Virus record (IMG/VR): IMGVR_UViG_3300042879_006196
Span: 219,393-283,392 of that record
Length of the DNA: 64,000 nucleotides
Strand: one strand, 5' to 3'
Source: a virus
Made by a program: the position numbers and the translations under genes. The notes under the pieces are model-generated. The model had not been told where the DNA came from. It did no database searches and saw nothing but the letters and a program-made list of their open reading frames with translations. Positions 57,175 to 64,000 of the stretch are shown piece after piece (positions within the stretch are counted from its first letter, which is position 1; each line of letters begins with the position of its first letter).

Positions 57175-58073
57175 TTTCTTATTTGTTCATAATTTGTAAC
57201 AAACCATTCAATTGATTCATTTATTGCATCTTCAAATGGTGTAAAAGTCAAATCTGGGATTAATTCTTTTAACCTTGAAATGTCTGTTGGTTTCCTGAAT
57301 TGTCCATCGGGCTTAGATGAATCGTAAACAATGTTACCTTTAAACCCAAAAGCCTTTGCAATTGTATAAGCGCATTCCTCAATAGATATTTCATTTCCGT
57401 TAGAAACAATTACAGAATCATAATCATGATCAATATTAGTTAGTTGTTTTGTGATTCTTGCTAAATCCTTGGAATAAATAAATTCTCTCAAGGGTTTGCC
57501 AGATCCCCAAATGACAAATTCAGTATTATTCTGTTTAGCCAAAAAACATTTGTGAATCATTCCAGGTAAAACATGAGAATTTTGAAGATTATAATAATCA
57601 TTTAATCCAAAAACATTTGTTGGCACAATTGTGAAGTAATTATGTCCTAACTTTTTAGCCTCTATACAAAGATGTTGCATCATTCTTTTAGCATAAGCAT
57701 AAGAATCATTCGTGTAGTGAGGAGGACCCTCAAAAATATACTCTTCCTTTAATGGGTACTCTACTTTGTCTGGAAATACACAAGTAGAAGAAAAATTAAT
57801 AAGTTTTTTTACATTTGTCTTAAGAGCAGCCTCAAAAACAATGTTATTCAAGTTACTATTTAACAAATAAAAGTCAATTTTATTGTTGTAATTACTTACA
57901 ACTCCACCAACTTTAGCAGCTGTGTGTATTATTGTATCAATTTGATTTTCTGTTAAAAAATTTGAATAATCTTCTAAATTATTAATTCTTTTAGTGTAAT
58001 CAATAGTTGAAATTTCTGCTTTGATTGCTGATCCTACCAATCCTTTATGTCCAGTGAGATTTATTTTAGGCAT
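57171..58073 (-). CDS. fcl: GDP-L-fucose synthase
   Basis: The 300-residue SDR has GHKGLVGSAI and the active-site YAYAK. FSSTCVFPD and the later VIWGSGKPLREFIYS are typical of GDP-fucose synthase. It epimerises and reduces the Gmd product to GDP-L-fucose. It is first in the Gmd/HAD-NTase operon and has its own TATAAT just upstream. Confidence 0.94.
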   Translation of the reverse strand: MPKINLTGHKGLVGSAIKAEISTIDYTKRINNLEDYSNFLTENQIDTIIHTAAKVGGVVSNYNNKIDFYLLNSNLNNIVFEAALKTNVKKLINFSSTCVFPDKVEYPLKEEYIFEGPPHYTNDSYAYAKRMMQHLCIEAKKLGHNYFTIVPTNVFGLNDYYNLQNSHVLPGMIHKCFLAKQNNTEFVIWGSGKPLREFIYSKDLARITKQLTNIDHDYDSVIVSNGNEISIEECAYTIAKAFGFKGNIVYDSSKPDGQFRKPTDISRLKELIPDLTFTPFEDAINESIEWFVTNYEQIRK

Positions 58074-58080
58074 ATTAAAA

Positions 58081-58086
58081 ATTATA
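58081..58086 (-). promoter_or_regulatory. -10-like TATAAT before fcl
   Basis: On the minus strand TTGTATAATTTTTAAT precedes the ATG. The predicted leader is about 1 nt. It overlaps the stop of the methyltransferase gene. Confidence 0.55.
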
Positions 58087-58780
58087 CAATTTTTTTAACG
58101 TATGCAGTTGGACAAATGTAGTTTAGAGAAATAATTTCAATATTTTTGTCTTTGAAGAATCTGTCTACCCCTTCAGATTCAGACCATTTAGCGTAGCCAT
58201 ATTCATCAAAAATAACTAAGCCGCCAACTGAAACTCTATCCCATAGTGCGCACAATGTATCATAAGTTGGCTCACCTAGATCTAAATCTAAATATAAAAG
58301 AGAAATTTTAAAACCTGGGTTTTCCTCTACATATTTTAAAGCAGTTTTAGATATGTCTCCTTGAATTAATTCAAATTCATGTGGCAAAAAGCCATTTGAT
58401 AAAATATTTGCCTCTAAATAGTTTTTGTAATTTTGCTCGTGTTTAAAGTTGCGCCCATTGAAAAGCTCGGACATTGCTTCTTTATCTACACTTTTTAAAC
58501 TATTTATTAATTCTTCAGAATTGAACATGTCAAAACCAATAACTTTTTTACTGGTGTTCGGACATAAATATCTTTTTAATTTCAGAAAACTATATATACC
58601 AGATCCTTTGAAAACACCACATTCTACAATATCACCTGGGATATTTTTAACACTTTCGAACAATAAAGTACGTGCTAAAAGTTTACCAAATACTTTGACA
58701 TCATCACTCATTATAAAGCTATTAAATCCATCATAAAGTGATTGTTCTGAAACAATAATTTCTATATTTTCTCTTTTCAT
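58082..58780 (-). CDS. TylF/MycF-like O-methyltransferase
   Basis: The 232-residue protein resembles macrocin-type O-methyltransferases. GDIVECGVFKGSG is the AdoMet-binding motif, LLYLDLDLGEPTYD carries the metal-binding Asp, and VIFDEYG is the next acidic motif. These Mg-dependent enzymes methylate sugar hydroxyls. It probably modifies a deoxysugar of the glycan made by this cassette. It starts one base after the preceding glycosyltransferase-type gene. Confidence 0.85.
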   Translation of the reverse strand: MKRENIEIIVSEQSLYDGFNSFIMSDDVKVFGKLLARTLLFESVKNIPGDIVECGVFKGSGIYSFLKLKRYLCPNTSKKVIGFDMFNSEELINSLKSVDKEAMSELFNGRNFKHEQNYKNYLEANILSNGFLPHEFELIQGDISKTALKYVEENPGFKISLLYLDLDLGEPTYDTLCALWDRVSVGGLVIFDEYGYAKWSESEGVDRFFKDKNIEIISLNYICPTAYVKKIV

Positions 58781-58781
58781 C

Positions 58782-59570
58782 TTATCCTTGATCCCTATCG
58801 GTGTGAAAATACATTAAAGGTTTATTATTTGCAAAACACGATAAATTTCTTGCGCCAAATCTGATCCAATCAATGGAAATGTTTTTAAATATATTTCTTT
58901 CACTTTCTTTCATGTCTTCAGGGTATTCAAGCCTATATTGAATATCGCTTATTTTATACAAATTTTTAGAAATTAACCATGCTTGATAGCTTAATTGGTC
59001 GAACACCTCCCAATCACACTTAAAGAAAAAACCTTCATCATATTTTATGTCTTTAAAATATGATCCCAAATGCTGATCTACAAACCAAGGTATTGTATTC
59101 CAAACAGAATACATTTTTTTGAATTTTTTCAGCTCTTCATTTTCTTTAAAAAACTTTGAACTTTGGTGTTGAATATTTATCAAGAAATCCACATCTGTAG
59201 GATAGCAATATAAAACTTTGTCATTATAGAATCTCATGAATGATTCCTCAAACCCCGTATTTATAAATAAACTTTCAGAATCTACACACGCATATCCATA
59301 GTATTTTTGCATTTTATAAACTTCATGTAACCCATACATTTTTTTATATGTTACAGGGCTTCTGCTTGAATTTACATTTGGGCAAATTATAATTTGATGT
59401 GGGTTTACTATTTCCTGGTAAAAATTTAATTTATTTTGCTCTTCTTCACTTACAACTATATATAAATCAATATCTGGCTTAATCAAATTGTAGCTCTCAC
59501 ATAGTTTTTTTAACCATTCAATTTTTGGAAAATGTATTGGAACAATAATTGCAAGGTTATTTCCATTCAT
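58782..59570 (-). CDS. Probable glycosyltransferase
   Basis: The 262-residue protein has a Rossmann-like N-terminus (LAIIVPIHFPKIEWLKKL, then DLYIVVS) and a central ACVDSES that could serve as a DxD-type metal site. Later Trp/Tyr-rich segments fit GT-A-like enzymes of sugar cassettes. The start at 59570 follows the shared palindrome; a TTG at 59585 would fall inside it. Family is uncertain. Confidence 0.6.
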   Translation of the reverse strand: MNGNNLAIIVPIHFPKIEWLKKLCESYNLIKPDIDLYIVVSEEEQNKLNFYQEIVNPHQIIICPNVNSSRSPVTYKKMYGLHEVYKMQKYYGYACVDSESLFINTGFEESFMRFYNDKVLYCYPTDVDFLINIQHQSSKFFKENEELKKFKKMYSVWNTIPWFVDQHLGSYFKDIKYDEGFFFKCDWEVFDQLSYQAWLISKNLYKISDIQYRLEYPEDMKESERNIFKNISIDWIRFGARNLSCFANNKPLMYFHTDRDQG

Positions 59571-59575
59571 TTCTA

Positions 59576-59587
59576 AATTGTACAATT
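59576..59587. promoter_or_regulatory. Palindromic bidirectional promoter
   Basis: Perfect 12-bp palindrome AATTGTACAATT. Exactly 5 bases separate it from the ATG on each side (59593 plus, 59570 minus). TACAAT in each direction predicts a start on the A of each ATG. Confidence 0.6.
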
Positions 59588-59592
59588 AATGA

Positions 59593-60279
59593 ATGGAATT
59601 TACTTTTGGGATTTGTGCCTCTCGCTCAAATAAAGACTTACATCAAACTTTAGCCAGAAGCATTCATCTTTTAAATATACCTAATTATGAAATACTTTTT
59701 ATCGGTGACATAGAAGATGTAGACAGTAAATCAAAAGTAATTTATTTTGATGAAACACAAAAAGAAGGATGGATTACAAAGAAAAAAAATATACTATGCC
59801 AAAATGCAAATTTTGAAAATATTGTGCTTTTACACGATTATATAGAATTTGAAGCAAATTGGTATAAAGGTTTTTTAAATTTTGGCAATGATTTTGATAT
59901 TGCAATGAATGTAATTTTGAATAGTAACAATACTAGATTCAGAGATTGGTGTCTGAATCCATTTGATATTATACCTCCTAAAGGACCTGTTGTAACAAGA
60001 GAATTCTTTTTACCATACAATATCACGCATTTAACAAATTTGATGTATATATCTGGAACTTACTGGGTTGCTAAGACTAAATTTATGTTGGATAATCCTT
60101 TGGATGAAAATTTGATATGGGGACAAAGTGAAGATTTAAAATGGTCTGAGCAGGTAAGATCAAAAACACAATTTAAAATGAACACTAATTCAATAGTCAG
60201 ATGTATGAAGTTAAAATATTGTGATTTTACTGAAATATCTCCTGAAAATCTTATGAAGATAGAAGCTCTTTCATCTTAG
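59593..60279 (+). CDS. Glycosyltransferase (GT2-like)
   Basis: The 228-residue protein has a GT-A fold pattern: FTFGICASRSN, YEILFIGD, a KKKNIL segment and LLHDYIEF (where GT2 enzymes have DxD). YISGTYWVAK and LIWGQSEDLKWSEQ follow, the latter a probable catalytic ED motif. It probably transfers a sugar onto the phage-directed glycan. Its end overlaps the convergent RmlD-like gene by 29 bases. Confidence 0.78.
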   Translation: MEFTFGICASRSNKDLHQTLARSIHLLNIPNYEILFIGDIEDVDSKSKVIYFDETQKEGWITKKKNILCQNANFENIVLLHDYIEFEANWYKGFLNFGNDFDIAMNVILNSNNTRFRDWCLNPFDIIPPKGPVVTREFFLPYNITHLTNLMYISGTYWVAKTKFMLDNPLDENLIWGQSEDLKWSEQVRSKTQFKMNTNSIVRCMKLKYCDFTEISPENLMKIEALSS

Positions 60280-60949
60280 TTAAATCCATAGATGTGTCTT
60301 TTGGCACGTTATTAGGCGAACACACTTTCTTAACATTTTTATTTGATTGCACAGCTAATTCATAAATTGATTTTTTTTCAGTTCCTATATTAAATAAACC
60401 TTGAGCATTTTTTTCTATCATTTTTATTATTATATCTGCAATTACATTAGTATAATCAAAATTGCCAATTCTGTCCACAAAAGCTTCATTATAGGGAAAA
60501 GGGAAATTTTTGTGTGTGCATCTTAGTATTAAATAATTATCACAAACTAATTCAATTACACAATCTGCAAGAAGTTTTGTCACGGAATACCAATTTTCAC
60601 TAGGAATTGGAGGCTGTAATTCCGACGGCTCAACTATTGAATTGTTCGCATAAACAAAATCGCTACTTATATGAACTAATTTTATATTATTATCTTTGCA
60701 AAACAAACACAAATCATACACTGCTTTATAATTTACGTTCCAATGTTCTTCCTTCGATTCAGAGTAAGTGTTGGTATTAGCAATACAATTAACAATTGTA
60801 TCATAGTTCAACATAGTTTTTTTAAAATTTTCAAAATTACAAATATCAAATTTATGATCTTTTCTAGACAAGTAGTTCCAATTTGTTTGTTTAGTTATTT
60901 CAGTGCCTAATAAACCTTGACCCAAAACTAATATTTTTTTACTGTGCAT
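60251..60949 (-). CDS. RmlD-like NAD(P)-dependent sugar reductase
   Basis: The 232-residue SDR has GQGLLGTEI at the N-terminus, HISSDFVYA and YSVTK (Tyr-x3-Lys). This is the layout of dTDP-4-dehydrorhamnose reductases, but it is shorter than the usual ~290. It probably reduces a 4-keto deoxysugar made by the dehydrase upstream. It overlaps that gene by 11 bases. Confidence 0.82.
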   Translation of the reverse strand: MHSKKILVLGQGLLGTEITKQTNWNYLSRKDHKFDICNFENFKKTMLNYDTIVNCIANTNTYSESKEEHWNVNYKAVYDLCLFCKDNNIKLVHISSDFVYANNSIVEPSELQPPIPSENWYSVTKLLADCVIELVCDNYLILRCTHKNFPFPYNEAFVDRIGNFDYTNVIADIIIKMIEKNAQGLFNIGTEKKSIYELAVQSNKNVKKVCSPNNVPKDTSMDLTKMKELLSS

Positions 60950-62234
60950 TTGAAAAACCTTTAACTACTTTTTCTATGTAATTGAAAACAGAATCACTAT
61001 AATGCGGCGCAGCTCCAACAAAAAAAACTTTATCTAACACTTGATTCGCTTCTGGATATTTATTGAAATCATCTAGGAAACTATATCCAGGATGTAACAG
61101 AATATTTCCAGCAAAATAATTTCTTGTTTGTATTTTGTTTTTTTCTAAATAAGAAACAAGTGATTGTTTAATATCAAAGTTTTCACAAATAAATGGAGTG
61201 CCAAACCAACAAGGGTCAGATTTTTCTAAAGTTTTTACCCCTCTTATTCCTTTAATATTATCAATAAAAATCTTTTCAATTGTTTGTTTTGATTTTTTTC
61301 TTCTTAAATCAATTTCATCAAATTTCTTTAATTGCTCTAAACCTATTGCGCCTTGTAAATCTAATGGTTTCAAATTATATCCCATGTTTGCAAAAACGTA
61401 TTTGTGATCAATTATCCCATGATAATTAGGTAACCAATTATCAAATCTTCTCTGACATGTACCACAAGCAGATAAATTTGCAGAACCAACACAATAACAA
61501 TCTCGACCCCACCATGATAAACTTACAAACAGAGATTTTAATTCGTTGTCGTTGCTACAAACCATGCCACCTTCACCAGTAGATATGTGATGCGCAGGGT
61601 AGAAAGAGTTTGAAAAAGCAGAGTAGTAATCTGATATATTTTTTCCATCATATTTGCTACCCAAACTGTCACAATTGTCTCCAATTAAAATGAGATTGTG
61701 TTTGTTTGCTATTTCCTGTAATTTATCCATATCAGGCGGATTACCAAGAACAGGTGAAACAAAAATACCTTTTGTTCTAGACGTAATTTTGTTTTCAATT
61801 TGTGAAATATCAAAGTTGAGTGTGTCCCACTCAATATCCACAAAAACTGGTTTAAGTCTATTTTGATATATCACTGAAATTGTAGTGGCAAATCCCACTG
61901 GCGACACAATGATTTCATCTTCATCACGCCAATCGTATCTTTTCTTTAAAGCTGCAATCAATACTAAATTAGCTGAACTACCAGAATTGACCATATGTGA
62001 ATGCTTCACTCCAAATTTTTTACTGAATTCATATTCAAATTTGTGTACTTTTTCACCAGCAGTAATCCATTTACCATTCAAAAAAGAATTTATTGCTGCT
62101 TCAATTTCTTTGTTGTCCCAATATGGTCCAGAGTAATAAATAGATGTTTTTCCTTCTTCAAAAACATCTGAATTGTATATATATGGTGCAACGTGATTGC
62201 CCACCAAATTTTGTATGTTTTGTAATTCAACCAC
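60939..62234 (-). CDS. RfbH/E1-type deoxysugar 3-dehydrase (PLP, Fe-S)
   Basis: This 431-residue member of the DegT/StrS fold has His in place of the PLP-binding Lys (SFYPAHHISTGEGG). That marks 3-dehydrases (E1/RfbH, ColD) rather than aminotransferases. The cysteines are spaced C-x57-C-x-C-x8-C: DNCDSLG, WGRDCYC, then SACGTC. This is close to the C-x57-C-x-C-x7-C that binds [2Fe-2S] in E1. It likely removes O-3 of a 4-keto-6-deoxysugar nucleotide, giving a 3,6-dideoxysugar. The GTG at 62234 follows the promoter palindrome; a TTG at 62267 is less likely. Confidence 0.88.
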   Translation of the reverse strand: MVELQNIQNLVGNHVAPYIYNSDVFEEGKTSIYYSGPYWDNKEIEAAINSFLNGKWITAGEKVHKFEYEFSKKFGVKHSHMVNSGSSANLVLIAALKKRYDWRDEDEIIVSPVGFATTISVIYQNRLKPVFVDIEWDTLNFDISQIENKITSRTKGIFVSPVLGNPPDMDKLQEIANKHNLILIGDNCDSLGSKYDGKNISDYYSAFSNSFYPAHHISTGEGGMVCSNDNELKSLFVSLSWWGRDCYCVGSANLSACGTCQRRFDNWLPNYHGIIDHKYVFANMGYNLKPLDLQGAIGLEQLKKFDEIDLRRKKSKQTIEKIFIDNIKGIRGVKTLEKSDPCWFGTPFICENFDIKQSLVSYLEKNKIQTRNYFAGNILLHPGYSFLDDFNKYPEANQVLDKVFFVGAAPHYSDSVFNYIEKVVKGFSNAQ

Positions 62235-62239
62235 TTTAT

Positions 62240-62251
62240 AATTGTACAATT
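62240..62251. promoter_or_regulatory. Palindromic bidirectional promoter
   Basis: Perfect palindrome AATTGTACAATT with 5 bases to the ATG at 62257 (plus) and 5 bases to the GTG at 62234 (minus). It is the same geometry as at 59576. Confidence 0.6.
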
Positions 62252-62256
62252 TGATT

Positions 62257-62922
62257 ATGCAAGACAAGTTTAATATTTATTTTCATATTGCAGTGGCACA
62301 AAATTGGAAGCAAAGTTTTGACAGAGTGAACGGTCATTTAGTTGATTCTGGAATACTTGAAGACTGTAATGCTATTGTGTATTCAATTAATGGCAATATT
62401 AAAGAAGTGGCAGATTATGTAAAGGGTAAAATTGCAAATAACGTTTTGTTTTATGCAAAAAACACCTATCATGAAGAATTTGAATTTCCAACTATAAACC
62501 TTTTAAAATCAGATTGTGAACATGATAATATAAAAGCTCTATACGTTATGTCAAAAAGTGCAACCACTCCATTTACACAACAACAAAAAGATCATATTGA
62601 TGTAATGTCGTATTTTAACATTACACAATATAAAAAATGTTTAGAGCTTTTAAATAGTTATGATGCAGTGGGGGTAGATTATCATGACCATCCATATAAA
62701 CACTTTAGTGGGAACTTTTTTTGGACAAAATCCTCACATGCTAAAAAACTACAATATTTGTATTGGGAGCCTTGGCGTGAAAATGCTCCTTTGGGAGAAG
62801 AAAGACACGCCGCTGAAGCATGGGTTTGCAAACCAGATGGAAAATATTATTCTTTACACAATACTGGTATTCCAGTATTTGAAAGACATATTCATGAATA
62901 TCCATCATCCAAATATAGATAA
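62257..62922 (+). CDS. Probable glycosyltransferase-like protein
   Basis: The 221-residue protein begins FNIYFHIAVAQNWKQSF and has GVDYHDHPYKHFSGNFFWTK, a pattern known in sugar-cassette proteins where GNFFW(T/A)KS follows a DxxH motif. LGEERHAAEAWV could provide the catalytic acids. I chose the ATG at 62257 after the palindrome over an in-frame TTG at 62242. Its end overlaps the convergent fucosyltransferase gene by 18 bases. Confidence 0.65.
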   Translation: MQDKFNIYFHIAVAQNWKQSFDRVNGHLVDSGILEDCNAIVYSINGNIKEVADYVKGKIANNVLFYAKNTYHEEFEFPTINLLKSDCEHDNIKALYVMSKSATTPFTQQQKDHIDVMSYFNITQYKKCLELLNSYDAVGVDYHDHPYKHFSGNFFWTKSSHAKKLQYLYWEPWRENAPLGEERHAAEAWVCKPDGKYYSLHNTGIPVFERHIHEYPSSKYR

Positions 62923-63717
62923 TATTCTTGTTTCAGGAAGCCAATACTCTTTGCTTATTTCAAAGTTTTCTTTAATTGCATTTTGATCAATTTCAAACTT
63001 TTCATAATTATCAAGCACGTGCACTAATTCATCATAGTCATCCACTTCTATGATTCCTTTGGTGTTGAAATAATTTGAGATATTTTTGCATCCCCAATAA
63101 ATTGGAATTGTTCCTGTCGCAAAACAATCTACTATCTTTTCTGTGAAATATGAATTGTTGCTAACATTTTCAATACAAACATGGAATTGAAAATCTTTCA
63201 TAGCATCAAGCTTGTAATCTAAAGGTCTAAATTGCGGTCCAAAATTAGTAATGGCTTTGTGAGTTGAAATTCTATGTCTAAGCACTTGCCCTGCCGTGAA
63301 TACCTTTGTAGATGTAACCATAGAAACAGAGTTTTTATTCTTTTCATAAACATTACAATCTTGCTCTCTAACCCAACATCCACCAACTGGGAAGTTGATT
63401 ACATTAGGTAAATGTAATAGTCTGTCATCGTGTGTTAAAATTGTTTTAAAATCGGTGTAGTTTTGAAGTAAATCTTCAACTATGCTATCACCAACCATAA
63501 AAGGGCTTTCTAGCACCCATAAAATTTTATTCGGTGCAGAAATATTTTTGGACATTTCATAACATGATTCCGTGAAAAAGATTGGTCTTTCGTCAATGAT
63601 TATTTCTTTTCTTTTCCAATCAAATGGAATAGAAATATCATTGTAAGGACTCCCTGCTGAAATAGCATGAGAAAATTGAGTGTCAAATATTTGAAAAGAA
63701 TTTTTTACTGATGTCAT
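62905..63717 (-). CDS. GT10-like fucosyltransferase
   Basis: The 270-residue protein carries the signature VCIENVSNNSYFTEKIVDC, then FATGTIPIYWGC. This matches the FTEKI motif and donor-binding region of GT10 alpha-1,3/1,4-fucosyltransferases. With Gmd and Fcl in the same cassette, GDP-L-fucose is the probable donor. It overlaps the upstream partial gene by 35 bases. The acceptor is unknown. Confidence 0.8.
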   Translation of the reverse strand: MTSVKNSFQIFDTQFSHAISAGSPYNDISIPFDWKRKEIIIDERPIFFTESCYEMSKNISAPNKILWVLESPFMVGDSIVEDLLQNYTDFKTILTHDDRLLHLPNVINFPVGGCWVREQDCNVYEKNKNSVSMVTSTKVFTAGQVLRHRISTHKAITNFGPQFRPLDYKLDAMKDFQFHVCIENVSNNSYFTEKIVDCFATGTIPIYWGCKNISNYFNTKGIIEVDDYDELVHVLDNYEKFEIDQNAIKENFEISKEYWLPETRILSIFG

Positions 63718-64000
63718 TATATATTATTCCTATTGTGTTATAGCTTGGATGAACTGCCACTGAGTTCAAATTAAAAACGAAATTTTTATTTTTATCCGAA
63801 ACATATTGATTCAAGCCCACTTCATCGAATCCATCCATCACGTATTTTTCAGACATCATGCCTTGATAAGCTTCTTTATAAAAACTTGTAGGCATCATAT
63901 ATGCACTATTACAAAAATAAGCTGGATTTGATTGAAGAAGATTGTCTTTAATTTTTGGATTTTTCCATGCACTGTTACTTAAAACATAATCCACTAAAAG
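63683..64000 (-). CDS. Partial protein of sugar cassette, 5' end outside window
   Basis: The last ~105 codons of a gene; the frame is open to the window edge. No clear motif is visible in the fragment, which has Tyr/Asn-rich segments (YVLSNSAWKNPKIKDNLL, DGFDEVGLNQYVSD). Position suggests another glycosyltransferase. Confidence 0.5.
   Translation of the reverse strand, partial: LLVDYVLSNSAWKNPKIKDNLLQSNPAYFCNSAYMMPTSFYKEAYQGMMSEKYVMDGFDEVGLNQYVSDKNKNFVFNLNSVAVHPSYNTIGIIYNDISKKFFSNI

Overview
This window looks like part of the genome of a large tailed bacteriophage (Caudoviricetes, jumbo-phage style). It is AT-rich and almost fully coding. Many genes overlap by a few bases. It is dominated by very large virion and tail-fibre genes mixed with phage-typical enzymes: a UvsW-like helicase, PIN-PhoH, RNase HII and a sugar-nucleotide cassette. 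No tRNA, rRNA, CRISPR array, integrase, transposase or host housekeeping operon was seen. The host cannot be named from the sequence. Deoxysugar and fucosyltransferase genes suggest modification of surface glycans. The standard code is used, with TAA, TAG and TGA as stops. The longest stretch without a gene is about 150 bases (46351-46498).

Layout: 1-6.85 kb is the 3' part of a giant structural gene. 6.9-14.8 kb (+) holds an intracellular-type subtilisin, a trypsin-like protease, DnaJ, a small acidic protein, the helicase, a Zn-ribbon protein, DnaK, RNase HII and a MerC-like membrane protein. 14.8-24.0 kb (-) holds virion-type proteins, PhoH, a second J-domain protein and four small unknowns. 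24.1-29.8 kb (+) starts with ClpX and leads through small genes into tail-fibre genes. 29.8-45.4 kb (+) is an adhesion locus: a 2792-aa fibre with 52-aa tandem repeats and YadA-like repeats, two LamG-like proteins, a second 1234-aa fibre and a structural protein interrupted by a Hint (intein-like) domain. 45.4-46.8 kb (-) carries a DUF2997/DUF1257 (Ycf35-type) pair. 46.8-52.2 kb (+) holds GroEL, a HhH-GPD DNA glycosylase, AdoMet decarboxylase and two structural proteins. 52.2-54.1 kb (-) includes a ClpS-like adaptor. 54.1-64 kb is a sugar and glycan cassette: GDPD-like, cupin, HAD-nucleotidyltransferase fusion, Gmd, Fcl, TylF-like methyltransferase, glycosyltransferases, RmlD-like reductase, an RfbH/E1-type dehydrase and a GT10-like fucosyltransferase.

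The window carries an unusually full protein-quality-control set (DnaK, two J-proteins, GroEL, ClpX, ClpS and two serine proteases). Its sugar pathway runs plausibly from GDP-mannose to GDP-L-fucose and on to a fucosyltransferase.

Two genome-wide DNA signals stand out. First, the 9-mer AGATTGTGT occurs about 36 times on both strands, in all reading frames, where about one copy is expected. Second, a -10-like element (TATAAT or TACAAT, often inside TTGTAYAATT) sits so that the predicted transcription start falls on, or within about 3 nt of, the start codon of about 20 genes. In three divergent gene pairs the element is a palindrome centred exactly between the two start codons, which suggests bidirectional promoters making leaderless mRNAs.
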